This document shows positions 12,028 through 25,008 of a DNA stretch of 64,000 bases, piece by piece (positions within the stretch are counted from its first letter, which is position 1; the number at the start of each line of letters is the position of its first letter). The notes beneath the pieces were generated by a model. That model did no database searches. It was not told where the DNA came from and worked only from the letters and a program-made list of their open reading frames with translations. The DNA lies in the NCBI RefSeq assembly GCF_018873765.1, contig NC_057923.1:11978413-12042412 (forward strand). The letters are read 5' to 3'. A program made the position numbers and the translations under genes. The DNA comes from Telopea speciosissima (taxonomy: Eukaryota; Streptophyta; Magnoliopsida; Proteales; Proteaceae).

Positions 12028-12420
12028 GACGGCGTTTTTAAACGCCGCTATAGATCCCAAAAGCGCATTGTATCATTCAACAGCGTTTCTACTTTGTGCC
12101 GTAAGCGTCGGCGAAGGTACCGCCGTTTTGTACAACGGCGTTTTTGAGTATTGTGTAAGTGCCTTTACCGCGGCGTTTTCTAATAAGCGTCGTGGAAAAT
12201 GTCCTACAACGCGTTTTTAAAAGTGCCGAGGTAGGCATTGAATTCCTAATTGTTGCGGCGTTTGTAGCAAATGCGGGGCTTAGTACACTAAAGCAGCGTT
12301 TATAAAAGCGTATGTAGGCAATAATATTGAGGCATTTGTTAATAAACGCCGGTAAATGAGGCCTGGCTTTTTGTTTTTGCCGAGCGTTTTTAAAACGCCG
12401 CTATAGGTGCTATTTTTTTT
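12028..12420. repeat. CACTA left subterminal repeats
   Basis: A cluster of short direct and inverted motifs built on ACGGCGTTTTTAAACGCCG. Many are separated by 20-40 bases and variably mutated. They mirror the cluster at the other end and presumably bound TNPA. Confidence 0.75.
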
Positions 12421-12636
12421 TTAAAATTTAAGAATAGCTTCGTATCTATTCCATTAACTTGTTTCAAATATAATAGATTCATTACTTACCTATTTCATAT
12501 ATAATGCATTCATCCATATTAATCTTTTCGACCACTTGTTTCATATAGAACACATAAATCCCACAAAATAATGATTTTACTAATGCCAAGATATATTGAA
12601 CTATGTAAAATATCCATTAAACATAAAATAAAAAGC

Positions 12637-12825
12637 GAGTCTAAAGTACTAAGGTTCCGAATCTTGCAAAAAGACAAGATCCCCTCCTACACACGGAATC
12701 CATAGTTCTAAGGTTCCAATACTACAAAAAGATAAAAGATCCCCTCCTACACAAAATCCATAGTACTAAGGTTAAATCTTGCAAAAGACCACAAAGAGAC
12801 CCCTTCTATAAAAATTCATAACCCA
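12637..12825. repeat. Three-copy tandem repeat inside the CACTA element
   Basis: A unit of about 60-65 bases recurs three times, keyed on 'GTACTAAGGTTCCGAATCTT' variants and 'AGATCCCCTCCTACACA'. It is non-coding. Confidence 0.5.
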
Positions 12826-14889
12826 ATTAGCAAGTAAAATAATATTAGTTCATGGATCTCTGAAGCCACCAAAGTTATACTCCCGGTGAGGAAACCAAGC
12901 CCAAAAGTGAAATTCAAGACACGAACACCATCTCCATCCTACACAAAACCATCAAATAGCAATATAAACTAATTAGTAAGGCGAAGGTGACAAGAGGTAT
13001 GCACAAGTACCAATAACAAAGTAAACAAAAAATTATAGGGACAGGATAAACAATCCAATCAACCATCCTTCACGGCTTGTATAAATAAAACCTCTTCACG
13101 AATCTTCACACTCAAGCCCACACTCAAAGCCTTGAATTGTGCAACTTTCCTAGATGTTCTTAAGCTGGATAATTAAAGCTTGTCTCAAGGAGAAGTAAGC
13201 ATTAAAAAGTAGCATTACTTCCTCTGAAACCTTGGAATTGCTTACATAGAGACAAGAATCATGCTTCAATCGGAAAATCTTGAGAATACCCAAATGCCTA
13301 GCGATTTTAGATTCAATGAAAATCAAGGAAATAAATGCATTTACATACACATGCACACACATGCACACAAATCTTGAAATACACGAGAGAAAGCTGAACC
13401 GGAGGTCCAAAAAACAAATCTAACACGGATCATACAATTTCAACCATTTTCTATCTTCTCGATCCTCTAATGCTATCATGATCTTGGATTTTACAACACA
13501 ACAATTACCGAAATTCCAACACGTCTATGGTCTCTTCTGTGCGAAGCGATATTACTTCCCAAGAATGTCAAAATTGTGTTAACATAGCAAGTAAAGATAT
13601 CACACAACGTTGTCCCAATCAAGCGGTGCAATAGTATGGTATGATTTATGCATGTTAAGGTACTCCGATCGGTTCATCTTCTCAACTATGCAAGAAAATC
13701 CAACTTGGTATTTGTGGAATGTGAATAATGTGTCAAACCCATTCAATTTAATCGGACTTTGGCAAATTTAATGAATGACCTTGTGAACCAAGTTGTCTTT
13801 GGTTCTTCCACTCGAATGTTTGATTGAATTTGTGAATTATACAAACGACTTTGAGAAGACTCATGGGTTAATTCGGTGTACTCTGATATATCTCGGAATG
13901 ATGCAATAGATGCTTAGTTGAAGTTGTTGCTCATATCCCAAATTGTTGCAATGCAAAGCAATGTGGGAGAGTTCTCATGCCCAACGTAATTTGAGGTTTG
14001 AGCTCAATGATCCTTTCTATGAATCAATATTGCTCCAACACCTCCATCACCTCCTTCAACTCCTCCTCCTCTTTCCTCGCCTCCACCTAGCAAAAGCGAG
14101 TGATAACACGGGGTATGTTATGCTTTTAGGAGCTCTAGTTAATCTTGATTGAAGTTTCATTTTATTTTTACTTCTAATTTTTTCTATTAGAAGCAAGATT
14201 GACCCCCCTCCCCTCAAACACACACCATTGAACTTCAAGACTGTCTATTTTTTATATGTAAGAAAAAGAATAACAAATGCAAGTTTGACTATTTCTAAGA
14301 TATGTTCCAAATTAAAGACCTAATCTATCATCAAATAGAGCTTTCACTACAATACAATTACTTATGGTTGCGGGAATATGAATCTTGAATTGCCATTAGT
14401 CTAAGGTTTCTTGGAAGAATTGATCTTTGGATACTATGTTATCAAGGATTTAAATTGTGGAAAGTGTTGAGGTATAACATACAAGAGAAAAATGAATGCA
14501 AGGTGAAAACATATTTAGCTCACTATTTAGGCAAATTGGCTTAAGCCGGTGCGGGGTTTGGGGTTTGTTTTCACATGCGCTTGTTGTTCAAAGTTGGGGT
14601 TTGTTAAAGAGTAGGAAGCGATTAAAGAGTAGGAAGAAAGCTGTCAAAAGAACCCAAATCAAACTCAAAACTAATCCATGCAACAGTTCAAATGAAACTC
14701 AAATCTTGAAATCTTGAAAGCATACTGCTCAGATAGACGGACAAAAAAAAGCCAACTAATGCAATGGCCTCAATTATCAATTGTTCAAATGAATGGGTAA
14801 GTAAAATCAATATATATAGTACTTAGGATAAAAATTAAAATAAAAAACCAACAAAATTTCGTAATTTTATTACTTACATAAGTGAGTTG

Positions 14890-15360
14890 AACTTTCCGAA
14901 CTACTTCTACCCCGAAGTATTTGAGATAGATCAGCTACAACACGTTTCAAATCAGCAATTTCTTCCTTCATCATTGCAAATTCTCTTTGTCTTTCTTCTT
15001 TCTCCGTCTCTCCTCAATATTTCTTTGTGTAAGGCCAAGAGTACTCGGCTTACGCCTAGGCTGCACCGCGCACTCGGCTGGAGGATCAACGCCAAATGCT
15101 TCCACAAATAGATCGTTTTGGACAACACTCGTCTCTCTCATTTATGGGGGTAGTTCTTCCAATTTCTCTTCAAACTTATCCTATAAACCAATGTATAACA
15201 GGTTAACAACGGACATTCCAATAGATACCCAAGAATATGCATAAATTTTATAAACATTATTAACCTTGACAAATACTTACTATGATATCTCTTGTCGCCT
15301 GATTTATGTATGCCATCTCTCCTTTGGTGGGTTTTCTTAAACACTGCACTCTAGTAGGAT
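14890..15360 (-). pseudogene. CACTA TNPA-like (plant transposase Ptta/En/Spm) remnant
   Basis: Read on the minus strand, an exon-like stretch (about 15273-15360) gives ...KPTKGEMAYINQATRDII. A GTAAGT donor follows and a TATAG acceptor precedes DKFEEKLEELPP near 15180. The sequence goes on through NDLFVEAFGVDPP, and after a frame change shows a VRG-L-like segment and then a charged helix, EEIADLKRVVADLSQILR, near 14900-14960. This order (lysine-rich segment, acidic helix, N/D-LF-EA/VVGG-like core, C-terminal coiled coil) matches the TNPA-type family of CACTA elements. In-frame stops and a frameshift show it is dead. A Copia fragment abuts its 5' side. Confidence 0.55.
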
Positions 15361-15389
15361 CGCACCATCGGGGTGTTCAAGCGCTGAAC

Positions 15390-16115
15390 AAGCGGATATC
15401 ATAGTTAGATTAAATATAATCATATGCCTTCAAAAAGTGTAGTTCGGTTTGGTGCCAAATAATTTTTCTAGTGGAGTAAGATTCCCTATCACAGGGCTTG
15501 GTAGATGATTGATAAGAAAATAAGCAGATTTAAAAGCCATATCCTAGTACCGAAGAGGAAGATAGTTGTGGGCTAAAAGAGTTAAGCCCGTTTCAACCAC
15601 GTTCATGTGTTTCCATTCAGCGGCCCCATTTTGTTCATGCATGTGAGGGCATGATAAGCAATGAGCAATACCCAATTTTGATAACTCAGTGGATATAGTG
15701 TGATATTCACCACCCCAATCAGACTAGAAGGCCTTTATTTTACGATTAAACAATTGTTCAACATGAGTCTTGAATTGAAGAAAAGCCTGAAGAGCATCAT
15801 CATTTGATGATAATAGATAAAGCCAAGTGAATTTACAAAGATCAACAATAAAAGAAACATAATAACAAGAACCACCATAAGACAAAATGGGGACGGGACC
15901 CTAGAGATCCGAGTGAACAAGCTCCGGTGGAGCGTGAGAGACGGATAATGTAGGATAAAGGGGAACTTGTGACTTTTGCCTGTTGACTTGCAACACAAAG
16001 CGGAGACAAGGCTTTCTAGGACATAAGAAGTCGATTATGAAGAATAATATAGTGGGTGCTTCATGTAGACGGATGCCCAAGGCGACCATGCCAATAATCC
16101 ACGAGAATCACGCTC
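15390..16115 (-). pseudogene. Ty1/Copia GAG-pre-integrase and integrase fragment
   Basis: On the minus strand a HGRLGHPS pre-integrase motif occurs near 16085. It is followed by APPELVHSDL, a stop, GPVPILSYGG and KFTWLYLLSSNDDALQAF. Further on come SDWGGEY, HEQNGAAEWKHMNVVETGL and GNLTPLEKLFGTKP. This is the Copia integrase core in correct order; the acidic positions (D in VHSDL, D in SDWGGEY, E in GAAE) are visible. Several in-frame stops, such as just before SDWGGEY, make it non-functional. No LTRs were found beside it, so it is either an old insertion or sequence captured by the CACTA element. Confidence 0.75.
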
Positions 16116-17404
16116 ACTAAGAAAAGCCACTTTATTTGGAGGCATAGATAACGAAGCTAATAGAGACCATCACTGCTCTTGCCATGCATAAACATCTCCG
16201 TTGTAGTGGGATCCTTCACACGGAACCAAGTTCTATGCTCTTGCAAGGCATTTTTGAGAAGCATAGCTATGCTTCCCTGCCGCGGTCTTGCCTTAGTGCC
16301 TCAATTCTTACTTTCCTTCGTTGCCGCGGTTTTCGGTTTTCTTCCTTGCCGCGGCTTGCGCCTCGGTGCATCGTCCTTGTCTACCTTGGCTTTAGCATAC
16401 CTCTCCTTTCCATCCTAAAGCTTCATGTCATGCTCGTTCTAAATGAGGGATGACCCATCACTATCATTGAAGTTTGATCAATACTAGAGTCACCCTCCTC
16501 AATATCCTCAACCAGTAACACACTTTGTCTTCCATAAGCACCCACATTTTTTTTATTCTAGGGAATTGCCTTAGGATTTCACTTTGTACATGGAAAAGGA
16601 ATACATGTATGTAGAATATAATATTAGATATACACATTAGCTCATATAAATTTTGAGAGCATCTTCTCTCTTCATATCTCTTATTTGCTTGCTTCTAAAA
16701 TTTGAAGTGCATACTCTACCTTTCAATAATTTATACTTTGTAATATAACATTAAGAACCATTAACTATCAATCTATCATAACATCGGCATCAGATACCCT
16801 TCCACTGCTTAGCTATTAGCAGAGAACTCCTTATCACAATCCGATCAGGTTGCATAACACCCACCAATAGGAGCATCCAATGCCAATAAATGTGTTGTAG
16901 GACAACACTCTAGGAACAGCAAGATGAGTGTATAACATTCTACACCAAACTTAATTGCTACACAGAAAAAGATGAGTACTCTGCAAAATATCACTCAATA
17001 ATAATGAAGTTTAATGTCACATTCCAAGAAGAATGCTAGAAAATATCAAACTAAAACCTTGCCAAATATGTCTTTAATTTTATGGTCTAACTTATCACAA
17101 GGAATGTTAGAACATAAATCGTACGATAAAAATGACCACCCATTATAGGATCGGGAAAGCACCGTTTCAATGTGGATCAACTTGCATTATATGGCATGCT
17201 TAATTTTCAAGACAAATAAACTCCTTAACCCCTCTAGTATCTACTCAAGTCTTTCACTTCTTTACCTTTCTTACAAAGCTCTCAACATTGAAAGAACCTA
17301 GCCTACAATAATAGGGATTGACCTTTGAGAGTCCATCACTTGTTGGTTGTGGTTTTCTCAACTCATCCAAAATCGAAACATTTTTCTTCATTAGAAAGCC
17401 ATAG

Positions 17405-17512
17405 AAGAAACATGATATGCTATTTCTCTACCTCAAAACAAAACCACGACATACGGGGAATCTTGATATGCTATTTCTCTACCTCAAAACAGAACCACGA
17501 CATACAAGGAAT
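17405..17512. repeat. Two-copy tandem repeat, period about 53
   Basis: 'GATATGCTATTTCTCTACCT' plus 'ACCACGACATAC' occurs twice in a row with few changes. It lies in the unassigned interior of the CACTA element. Confidence 0.6.
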
Positions 17513-18342
17513 ACGGTGAAAGGGATCGTATACTGAGAATGATAAATATTCCAGGGTTGAAAGCACTGTGCCAATATTGGCGTTTGTGTTTAAACCTTTT
17601 GGGAGGACTAAGGATGTCTGAGTTTCCTTTAGTTGAATTTGATTAGCATGTGAAACATTCTTGATATTTGCTTGGGCTGTTGTGCTCATTGAATGCGGGG
17701 ATAAGAAGAGTTGGTGGCTCAAGATGCCTAAGCATTTGAAGAAGGTTCTGCATTTGTCTAGCTTAAAGAAGAATCTCTTAAAGTATCTAAAAATCTTTCT
17801 ATTGCGAGACATTTTCTAATACATGTCTCCTATTTGATAGGACTTTGCTACTAATAAGGTCGAAAGAAATATTGCGGTATTATTTTGTATATCTTTTTTA
17901 CTTTGTAGAGTCCTCTTGGTGTTGCATTTCAAGCAATTCCCACAAAATATTTGCCATTGGAATAAGTGGAGCCTAAGACATGTAACAAATTCTAGAGAAG
18001 ACACGACTAAAACGAAATATCTAGGGGTGGAATGCAACATTATTATTATATTCAAAGAGTGGCCAAAAATGAATTCAAGGACATGCATACTACACTATAA
18101 TAGAGATTTTGATTTAAACAAATTCCACAACATGGAAAAGATTTCCAAGAATTGACTTATTAACTAATATTTTTATGAACTCCCCAATGTACAAGTTGAA
18201 TGACCAATTCCAAAACCCAAGCACTGTTCATGGATTATAAAAATTACCCTCCTAGATTAAATCTCAAGGGTTAAACTATTAAGAATAAACTAATATTTTA
18301 GCTCTTACAGAGGTTTTCCAAAGTAAGATGCGACATCTCACC

Positions 18343-18790
18343 TTAATGGTTCATCTTCTTCCTTTCTTTTCTCTCTTTCTTCTTTTCCTTTCTTTTCTTT
18401 TCTTTCCAATACCAGTGGTTGAGATCCCAAACATGCACACAACCACACTCACAACTTACTAGGACATGGCAACCACACACATACACACAAGAACACACAT
18501 GCACACACATGCAAACATAAACACAAGTAATAGGATCGCCTCCTCTTCTCCTTATTATTTTCATTCTTTTCTCTTCTTTTCTCTTCTTTTCTCTTCTTTC
18601 TTACTTTTCTTTTCAGGTTAGTAGCGTGGTGAGGCCACTTGAACCTCAACCAAGCACCCAAACACCACAAACACACACACTCACACACTCATACATACAG
18701 CCTAATGGGCAGCCACATAAACACCCAAAGACACACACACTCTCGCAACCACTTGGGCAGCAACACACATGCACCTGGACTTACACAACC
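18343..18790. repeat. Low-complexity CT-rich and ACAC-rich block
   Basis: Runs of TTCTTTTC and TTTCTCTTC alternate with CACACA-rich stretches, plus two similar halves (about 18430-18540 and 18640-18790). The overlapping open frames in both directions are products of the simple repeats, not genes. The neighbouring CACTA interior (16.1-18.3 and 18.8-20.1 kb) holds no protein I recognise. Confidence 0.55.
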
Positions 18791-20091
18791 CACACACGCA
18801 TATCGGTCTCTCTCGTGTGCTGGCCAAGCTCCTCAGCCCCACGATCTAGGAATTTAACCGGGCTGATTATAGCCCTTTGATTGAAGCATATTACCATGAG
18901 GTTTTATAGTCGAGGTTTCCAAAAGAATACGACAGCTGTGGCAAAGGTAGATGGACCACAAGAAAGGCCACTTGTTACTTCAGAATGACTAGAATTCGGT
19001 CTCGGTTCAATCATTCTACGAGGTTCATTATGGAAATAAAATGGAAAAAAGAAAAGAGAGCATGAATCATATTGCTCATATCAATCGAGAAAATATTGGT
19101 CAAAATGAACTCGAATTGCATGAGAAATGAAGACTTGAGATTATACATTCAACAAAAGTAACTATGAATCAACAAGTCGAATTCCTTCAACAGAATAGCC
19201 ATTCGATGGTCTCGTGGCATTTGCCATGCCGGACCAAATTCGTTCCATTGTCCACAAAAATTCAATTAGATGAGAAGAAAATGGAGAACTAGGTAAAAAC
19301 ACATGAATCGTCTCCCATAGCTAATACCCTAAACATGAATTTCCAAAATTTTCTCCAAGCTGAATCTCATAATCAAATAGGAGAGAAGGCCCAAGAATTT
19401 AATCAACTAAAATGTAATTTGAGGAAGAATCTTACTTAGGAATGAAGAAAATCAAGGGAAAATAGGTTGGATGTTCACTAAAAGATAATTCGGCGACCAA
19501 ACACTCGTGAATCGGAAGCTCCAAGGGCATCCCGCAGTGAATCTCTATTGAATCAACGACTTAAGCATTTCGCGAGTCGGTTCCCGGATCTGGTTTGAAT
19601 CGAGCAAAACCTCGATCATTCCAATCAAAAACCTTGAAGAAGAAAGCCTCAAACTCCTTTTCTTTCTACTCTCTCACGTTCTCTATCCTTTTCTTTCTCT
19701 GTCACTCACGTTCTCTCTCCATTTCCCTCTTTCTCTCTTCTTTTCTCTCCCACACCGCTCGATTTACCTTCTTTCCCACTTTATATTTGCCCTAAATCTC
19801 ACTCCCTCCCTCTTGTATTTGTCGGGAGCGGTGAGAGACGAGATCACACGCGGTGCGGTCGCCGTAGGCAAAGAGGAGATCGCGGCGAGAGAAGTCCGGA
19901 ATAGTGAGAGAGTTGACTGTTCTCCGTCGCTTGATAGAGGAAAAAGAGCGCTGCTCTGGAGTTTGAAAAGATTTTTTAGAAAACTTTGAGAGAGAGATGT
20001 AGAGAGCGGGGGAAACAAAAAGGTTTTAGAGAAAGAGACGGGAAGCGCGGGGAAGTGAAAACAGTTTTGGGTTTGGAAATCTATTATTTTA

Positions 20092-20410
20092 TACGGCGTT
20101 TGTTTAAAAACGCTGTTGTATTGCAACATACAACGACATTTCTTTGAAAATGCCGTTAATAAGAATATTAAATCACCCTTAAACGGTGAGCTACGGTGGC
20201 ACTTGTTAAAGAAAACGCCGCGGAAACTAATTTGTTTAACGGCAATTGTACACAAACGCCGCTATATACTCATATATGACGACGTTTGCATCTATACGCC
20301 GTTATACCTTTATATATCACGGCATTTTTAAGAAAATGTCGATATATCTTCATATATGACGACATTTGTAAAAAATGCCGCAATAGCTCAACCCAAAGTG
20401 CCGCCGTTGC
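20092..20410. repeat. CACTA right subterminal repeats
   Basis: A dense series of ACGGCGTTTG / AAACGCCG words with one every 25-45 bases, continuing to the right terminus. It mirrors 12028-12420. Confidence 0.75.
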
Positions 20411-20427
20411 ACCAATTTCTTGTAGTG

Positions 20428-20495
20428 AATAGGGGGATGTTTTAAGACCCTAGAATGATGGGTTTTCCTTTACCGTGCAATCAAGGAAAACTTTG
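20428..20495. mobile_element. Right half of the MITE split by the CACTA element
   Basis: It starts with the AAT target duplication and ends TCAAGGAAAACTTT, the inverse of the left half's AAGTTTTCCTTCAG. See 11926-12005. Confidence 0.5.
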
Positions 20496-23449
20496 TCATT
20501 TTCTTTATGTGTATTTGTTTGTTTTCTTTATAAAATTAAATAAATAAATAAAAGGCATGGGAGAAGAGAATGGAAAGAAGGGAGAATGACCAGAGCTACC
20601 TGAGAGCTACTTGATTATTATTTTTTCTTTTCTTCAACCCTCTAGGTAATAAAATTAATGGACCTAATTTCCTTTAGGCTACGTTTGGATGACAAGAAAA
20701 GAAAAAACATAATGTGACAAAAATCATGATGATGCAATGATTGTTTTATATATGTATCTTTCTCTTCAAATTCAAATTTTTGTTGAATTTTTTCTTTTCT
20801 TGACATCCAAACATAGTCTTACAGACCCACCTATAAAATCGAAGGTTAACACAATATAAACCTTCTTCTAAATCCATTGTTTCAAGGATCGAGATTGGAT
20901 CAGGTGTATTGGTTAGATGAGATCAAGATCGGAAGTCATTGATCGAACTAGTGGAAACCAGTCATTGATCGAACTAGATTGAACAAATCATATTGAGATC
21001 AATGGGCACTGATCTGATCTCTGATACCAGTTTTTATACCATTGCCTAAACATCAAACAAAAAAGAACACATTAGTTTGTTAAATTTCAAAGTGGGGTGG
21101 GAAGAAACCTAATTAAGAACTAAGAGTTCATGTTACAAGAATTTTTCATCCACTTCTTTTAATTGATTGATTTGTCATGTTTGACTAAAAAAAAAATTAA
21201 AAACAAGTACCCATCAAGCTTAATCACTATATATAAATAAGGGTTTCCTTAATCTCACAGAAAATGACTTCACAAGTCTATCCTATTAAAAGACATCACA
21301 TGGGATTCTAGGAATTATGGCCATATAAAATATGAACATAAAACTTAAAAAATATTTTTAAGCATGTGATTAGACAATGAGGTTTACCCAAAAAAAAAAA
21401 GTGATTACATTGTGAGGCTCACAAAATCTATGACTTTAGCACTTTGTATAAATATACAAATTGGGGGGGGGGGGTTTGGAGAGAGAGGATATACCCACTG
21501 GTGTAAGTGCATGATTGTAGCTAATATCCTCTTGTAAACACTAATTTTCTTTGTCCAATAAAAATAATGATTATAAGCAAAATTAATTTACCATTGTATT
21601 TAATTAAGGATACTATCGTACATTACATATATCACTTTCTAATGTTAGTCATGAATGGTTAATTACTATTAGACAATATCAAAGAAAAAATAAGGAGAGA
21701 GTTCCATACGATGCCAATTAGGGGAGGAATTTGCATTTTACACCAATAATTGTCCTGAAAAAAATATCATCTATATGAGATCCACATATTCAAAGTGAGA
21801 TGGAGAAAATAATAAAAATCCATATGAGGGAAATTTGCACTCTGGTGTCATGGCAAACTTTTTCCCAAAAAAATATATTGTTAAATATTAGTTTTCTTAT
21901 TCAACGACATATTTCCCTTAATTTCACAAAAAGAGTACATACAATCCCCCTAGCTATCATCAATTGAATATTGTTGTTATATGATTTATAAATTCTACCT
22001 TCACCCCAAAATATGTATCTCTATTCTTTCAAAGTTTCTTTTATTTTTTTCCCCGCTAAAGATTAGTAAGATTGTTTTTGTTAATGAATAGATAAGAAAA
22101 TATACACAGGACTAATGTCTATGCATACCCAAAAACTAAGAGAAACCAAAAAATTGAATTGTGACCCCATCTTCGACAATACCATCAAGAGTCATCAAAG
22201 ACATGACACAAACAGACATAAAATCTAATAGGACACAATAAATTGAATCAACAAACAGACATAAGATCTAATAGGATACAATAGCTAGATTGAATCATTT
22301 CTCCACCTTCAACAATGCCATCAAAAGACTTCTATCAAAAAAAAAAAGACAAATCAAACAGAAGTCCTAAAAGTAAAATGACTTAATAGTCAAACCAAAA
22401 TCTGGGCCTAACTAGAACATTCCTTCAAAGTTTCTAGGTCATGTTACTAAGTTTAGGCAAAAGGTTTTATGTACGGCTGTGCATGTTGCATGATGCACAC
22501 ATACATGTGATGGAGATGAAAGGTTGGTTGAAATGACCAAAACCCCCCTAGATTGGTCGTGCATGAAACCCATCTCCTTAAGTTAATTTTTGTTCGAAAA
22601 CCATAATTTAATTAGACATAAAAATGGATTAAGTTTGATCAAAATATACTGTTACTATACCCATTTAAAACAAGTTTATAGTTGGATCTAATCTAACTAT
22701 TATTCAACAACTACAAATTAACAAATAAACTTACCTCCTTTATGAAACTCCACTTACTATTCATCAATAATAAAAGTGTTACTCCACTTAGCTTAAAATC
22801 CTCAAATAATGGTCTTCAAAAGCTGTCCTTGAAAGTAAAAGTGTCTCCCATCTTATATGAAAGAATTGGAAGTCCAAATCGTATTATACACTTCAGTTAG
22901 GCAGGTCAGCGTTGCGCGTGGCAGTCTTGATGGAAACTAAGATCAGCATTTCCCCATCACAAGAAGGGTTTGGCCCAAGCAAAGTTTTCTAATGCAATTT
23001 GGACTGGCTATCTTTTTTAGTTGCTTTGTCCCTAAACAGATAAAATTTGTCATGTTATGCAAAAGTTGTATGGAAGCATTGCCACCTTCAGGTAACCCTA
23101 CTTGTGGCTTTTAATGAGTCTTCCTTCTACTCTTGAGTCTATCTCACAAGGTTTCACAACTTTTGTTCTCAAGGAAAATTCTCCGCTCCAATAGATTGGC
23201 CATTATCCAAGCCTTGGTTTCTTGGATCTGGCTTTTCTCCAGGGAGCCCAGCATCTAGGGAGGCATCCAACAACATTGGGTTGTTCAGCGGGTCTGGATG
23301 TGTTATTGGTGAAGTCTAATTTCGGTCCAGAAAGTGGTTCAGAGGATCTTCGGAGGATCATTTTGCCCTCGAAACGATCTCGAATTGCCAAAAAAAGGCG
23401 TACATCACCACCAAGAGCTGTGAGTTGTTTTGGGATATATGTTATGTTT
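20496..23449. other. AT-rich intergenic DNA, no gene seen
   Basis: A G-run is at about 21463-21475, and a two-copy tandem duplication at about 22205-22290 ('CAAACAGACATAAGATCTAA' and variant, period about 46). The plus and minus frames near 23203-23452 overlap and have no family similarity I can name. Confidence 0.45.
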
Positions 23450-23710
23450 TAGTCCGACCTTGTCTAGTTTGCATTTTTTGGGTCTGGGGGCATTTTTGTA
23501 CTTTCTAGGTTAGGGCGTCTCTATATATTGTTCTTTTCTCTGGGAAGACTGAGGTGAGGGTTTGTAACATTTCAAAGATAGTGAAATCTGTTTTGTTGCT
23601 CGGCCGTGGACGTAGCTTCCCATCTTAGGGGTGAACCACGTAAATTCCTTTGTGTTGTGCATTGTATGATTTCTTATTTTCGTTTTCTTCTACAAATCAC
23701 CACTCCTAAG
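23450..23710 (+). mobile_element. Copia-type LTR remnant
   Basis: The order TATATATTG, GGGTTTGTAACATTTC, AGATAGTGAAATCTG, GGACGTAGCTTCCCATC and GTGAACCACGTAAATTCC resembles the U3/R/U5 part of a plant Copia LTR (core promoter, transcript start region, conserved TGAACCACGT). No matching second LTR or coding region was found, so it is a solo or decayed LTR. Confidence 0.45.
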
Positions 23711-24124
23711 CATTGTTTTCTTAACATGATGCACGTCGGGCACACATCATCGCATGCCCAATGGCTCAACATTGTTGGATGCCTCGCTGGGCACTCCCGG
23801 GCACTAGGCTTCCTCAAGTAGAGCCCAACGCGGGTTTCTTGATCTATGTACTTGGGAAGACTCGTGCTCCACTTGCTCTCGTTTTGAATAAATTACATTT
23901 TACCCAAAAATAAAAAAACAAGAAATTTCTCCGTTGAAAAGGTCCTTTTCTTTGTCTCAATGCCGTACTTTTCTATCTAACTGGACTTCAAGTCAAGCAT
24001 TGCTAAATGACAATGAATGCAATAGCTGGCATGGCAGGACAACTTCTTCAACATTCTAGGGAATCCTTTGATGATTCCTTTCATGATAAGTGGGATCATA
24101 AGCCAATAAGGGTTCAAGTCATTA

Positions 24125-24270
24125 GGGGTGTCAAAACCTAGTCCGAACCAATGAAACCAACCCAAAACGATATAGTCTAAACCAAAATAAATTGATCTTT
24201 ATTGGATCGGTTTTGGTCTGGGTATTGCATATCTGAACTAAAACCAAACCGATATAATCCAACACCAACT
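24125..24270. mobile_element. hAT-type MITE fragment
   Basis: It starts TAGGGGTGTCAAAACC, a hAT-like terminus, followed by AACCAAAC/CGGTTTTGG words. The right end is missing. It is related in style to the copies at 48927 and 50867. Confidence 0.45.
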
Positions 24271-24852
24271 TGAAATTCATTGAGAAAGATAATTTTATAT
24301 AGGAAAGTAATTTTCTGTCTAAGAGTGTGGCTTATGCCAGCACTCCCGACGTATGCCAGCTCTTCCATGTGTATATCTCTCTAGTCCTCAAGACATCTAT
24401 AGAAGCCCTAAAGAGGGGAGCTCAACCTTTTTTCCTGTTGTTTCTGTGCCTTTTGATAATTAGCTCCAATGAGGTGAGTTGCATTAAAGCAATTATGGTT
24501 CTAAAGACTGATTGCCATGTTTATGTGAATACTCCTTAAGTAATTAGTTGAGAGAGGTTAAGAGGCAAGCTTCCTTTGGTTGTCTGAGTTCATGTGCACC
24601 TCATTGAATTGTCTACACTCTATCCTCCCAGCATGAACACAAAGCTTCAAGATCATAAGGAGTTCTTTGTGATAGGCAATTTAGCAAAGAGACCAAACTT
24701 GCTTCTTGTAATGTCAACATTTTCAAACATTAAAAAAACCAACTGTGTCACCTGCTCCATATGTGGAAAGGGGAAAAAAAAAAGCTGGGCCTTCATTTGT
24801 TTGCTGATTCATGAGAAGCTGTCTTGTTTAGTATATATAAAATAAAAAAAAA

Positions 24853-25008
24853 GAGTACCCAGTGCATGAGGCTCCTGCCATTGCGGGATCTAACGATGGT
24901 TATAATGTATGCAGCTTTACCCCCGTTTCATGGAGAGCTGAGACTTGAGCCCGTGACCACATGATCACAATGGAACAATCTTACCGTTGCACCAAGGTCC
25001 ACCCTCTC
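24853..25008 (-). mobile_element. Au-type SINE
   Basis: Read on the minus strand: GGACCTTGGTGCAACGGTAA, TTGTGATCATGTGGTCACGG, GGCTCAAGTCTCAGCTCTCC, GGGGGTAAAGCTGCATACAT, and a 3' end near CATGCACTGGGTACTC before a T-rich tail. This is the layout of the widespread angiosperm Au SINE, with Pol III promoter boxes near the 5' end. It is moderately diverged. Confidence 0.75.

Larger units (their letters stand above)
12006..20427. mobile_element. CACTA (En/Spm) DNA transposon, degenerate, 8.4 kb
   Basis: The left end is CACTACAAGAAATTGG and the right end is its exact reverse complement, ending TTGTAGTG. The 3-base direct repeat AAT flanks both ends (12003-12005 and 20428-20430), as expected for this superfamily. 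Subterminal regions of a few hundred bases at each end hold many copies of an ACGGCGTTT / AAACGCCG word in both orientations, the usual transposase-binding arrangement. Inside, only a TNPA-like remnant (minus strand, about 14890-15360) is recognisable. No TNPD transposase was identified in 16.5-20 kb, so this copy is probably immobile on its own. It is nested in an older MITE and contains a Copia fragment. Confidence 0.88.

Noticed and set aside
18343-18880. Overlapping long open frames on both strands
   Set aside because: They fall in CT-rich and ACAC-rich simple repeats inside the CACTA element; the predicted proteins are low complexity.
19764-20255. 163-codon minus-strand open frame
   Set aside because: Lies across the CACTA subterminal repeats and CT-rich leader; no domain or conserved motif seen.
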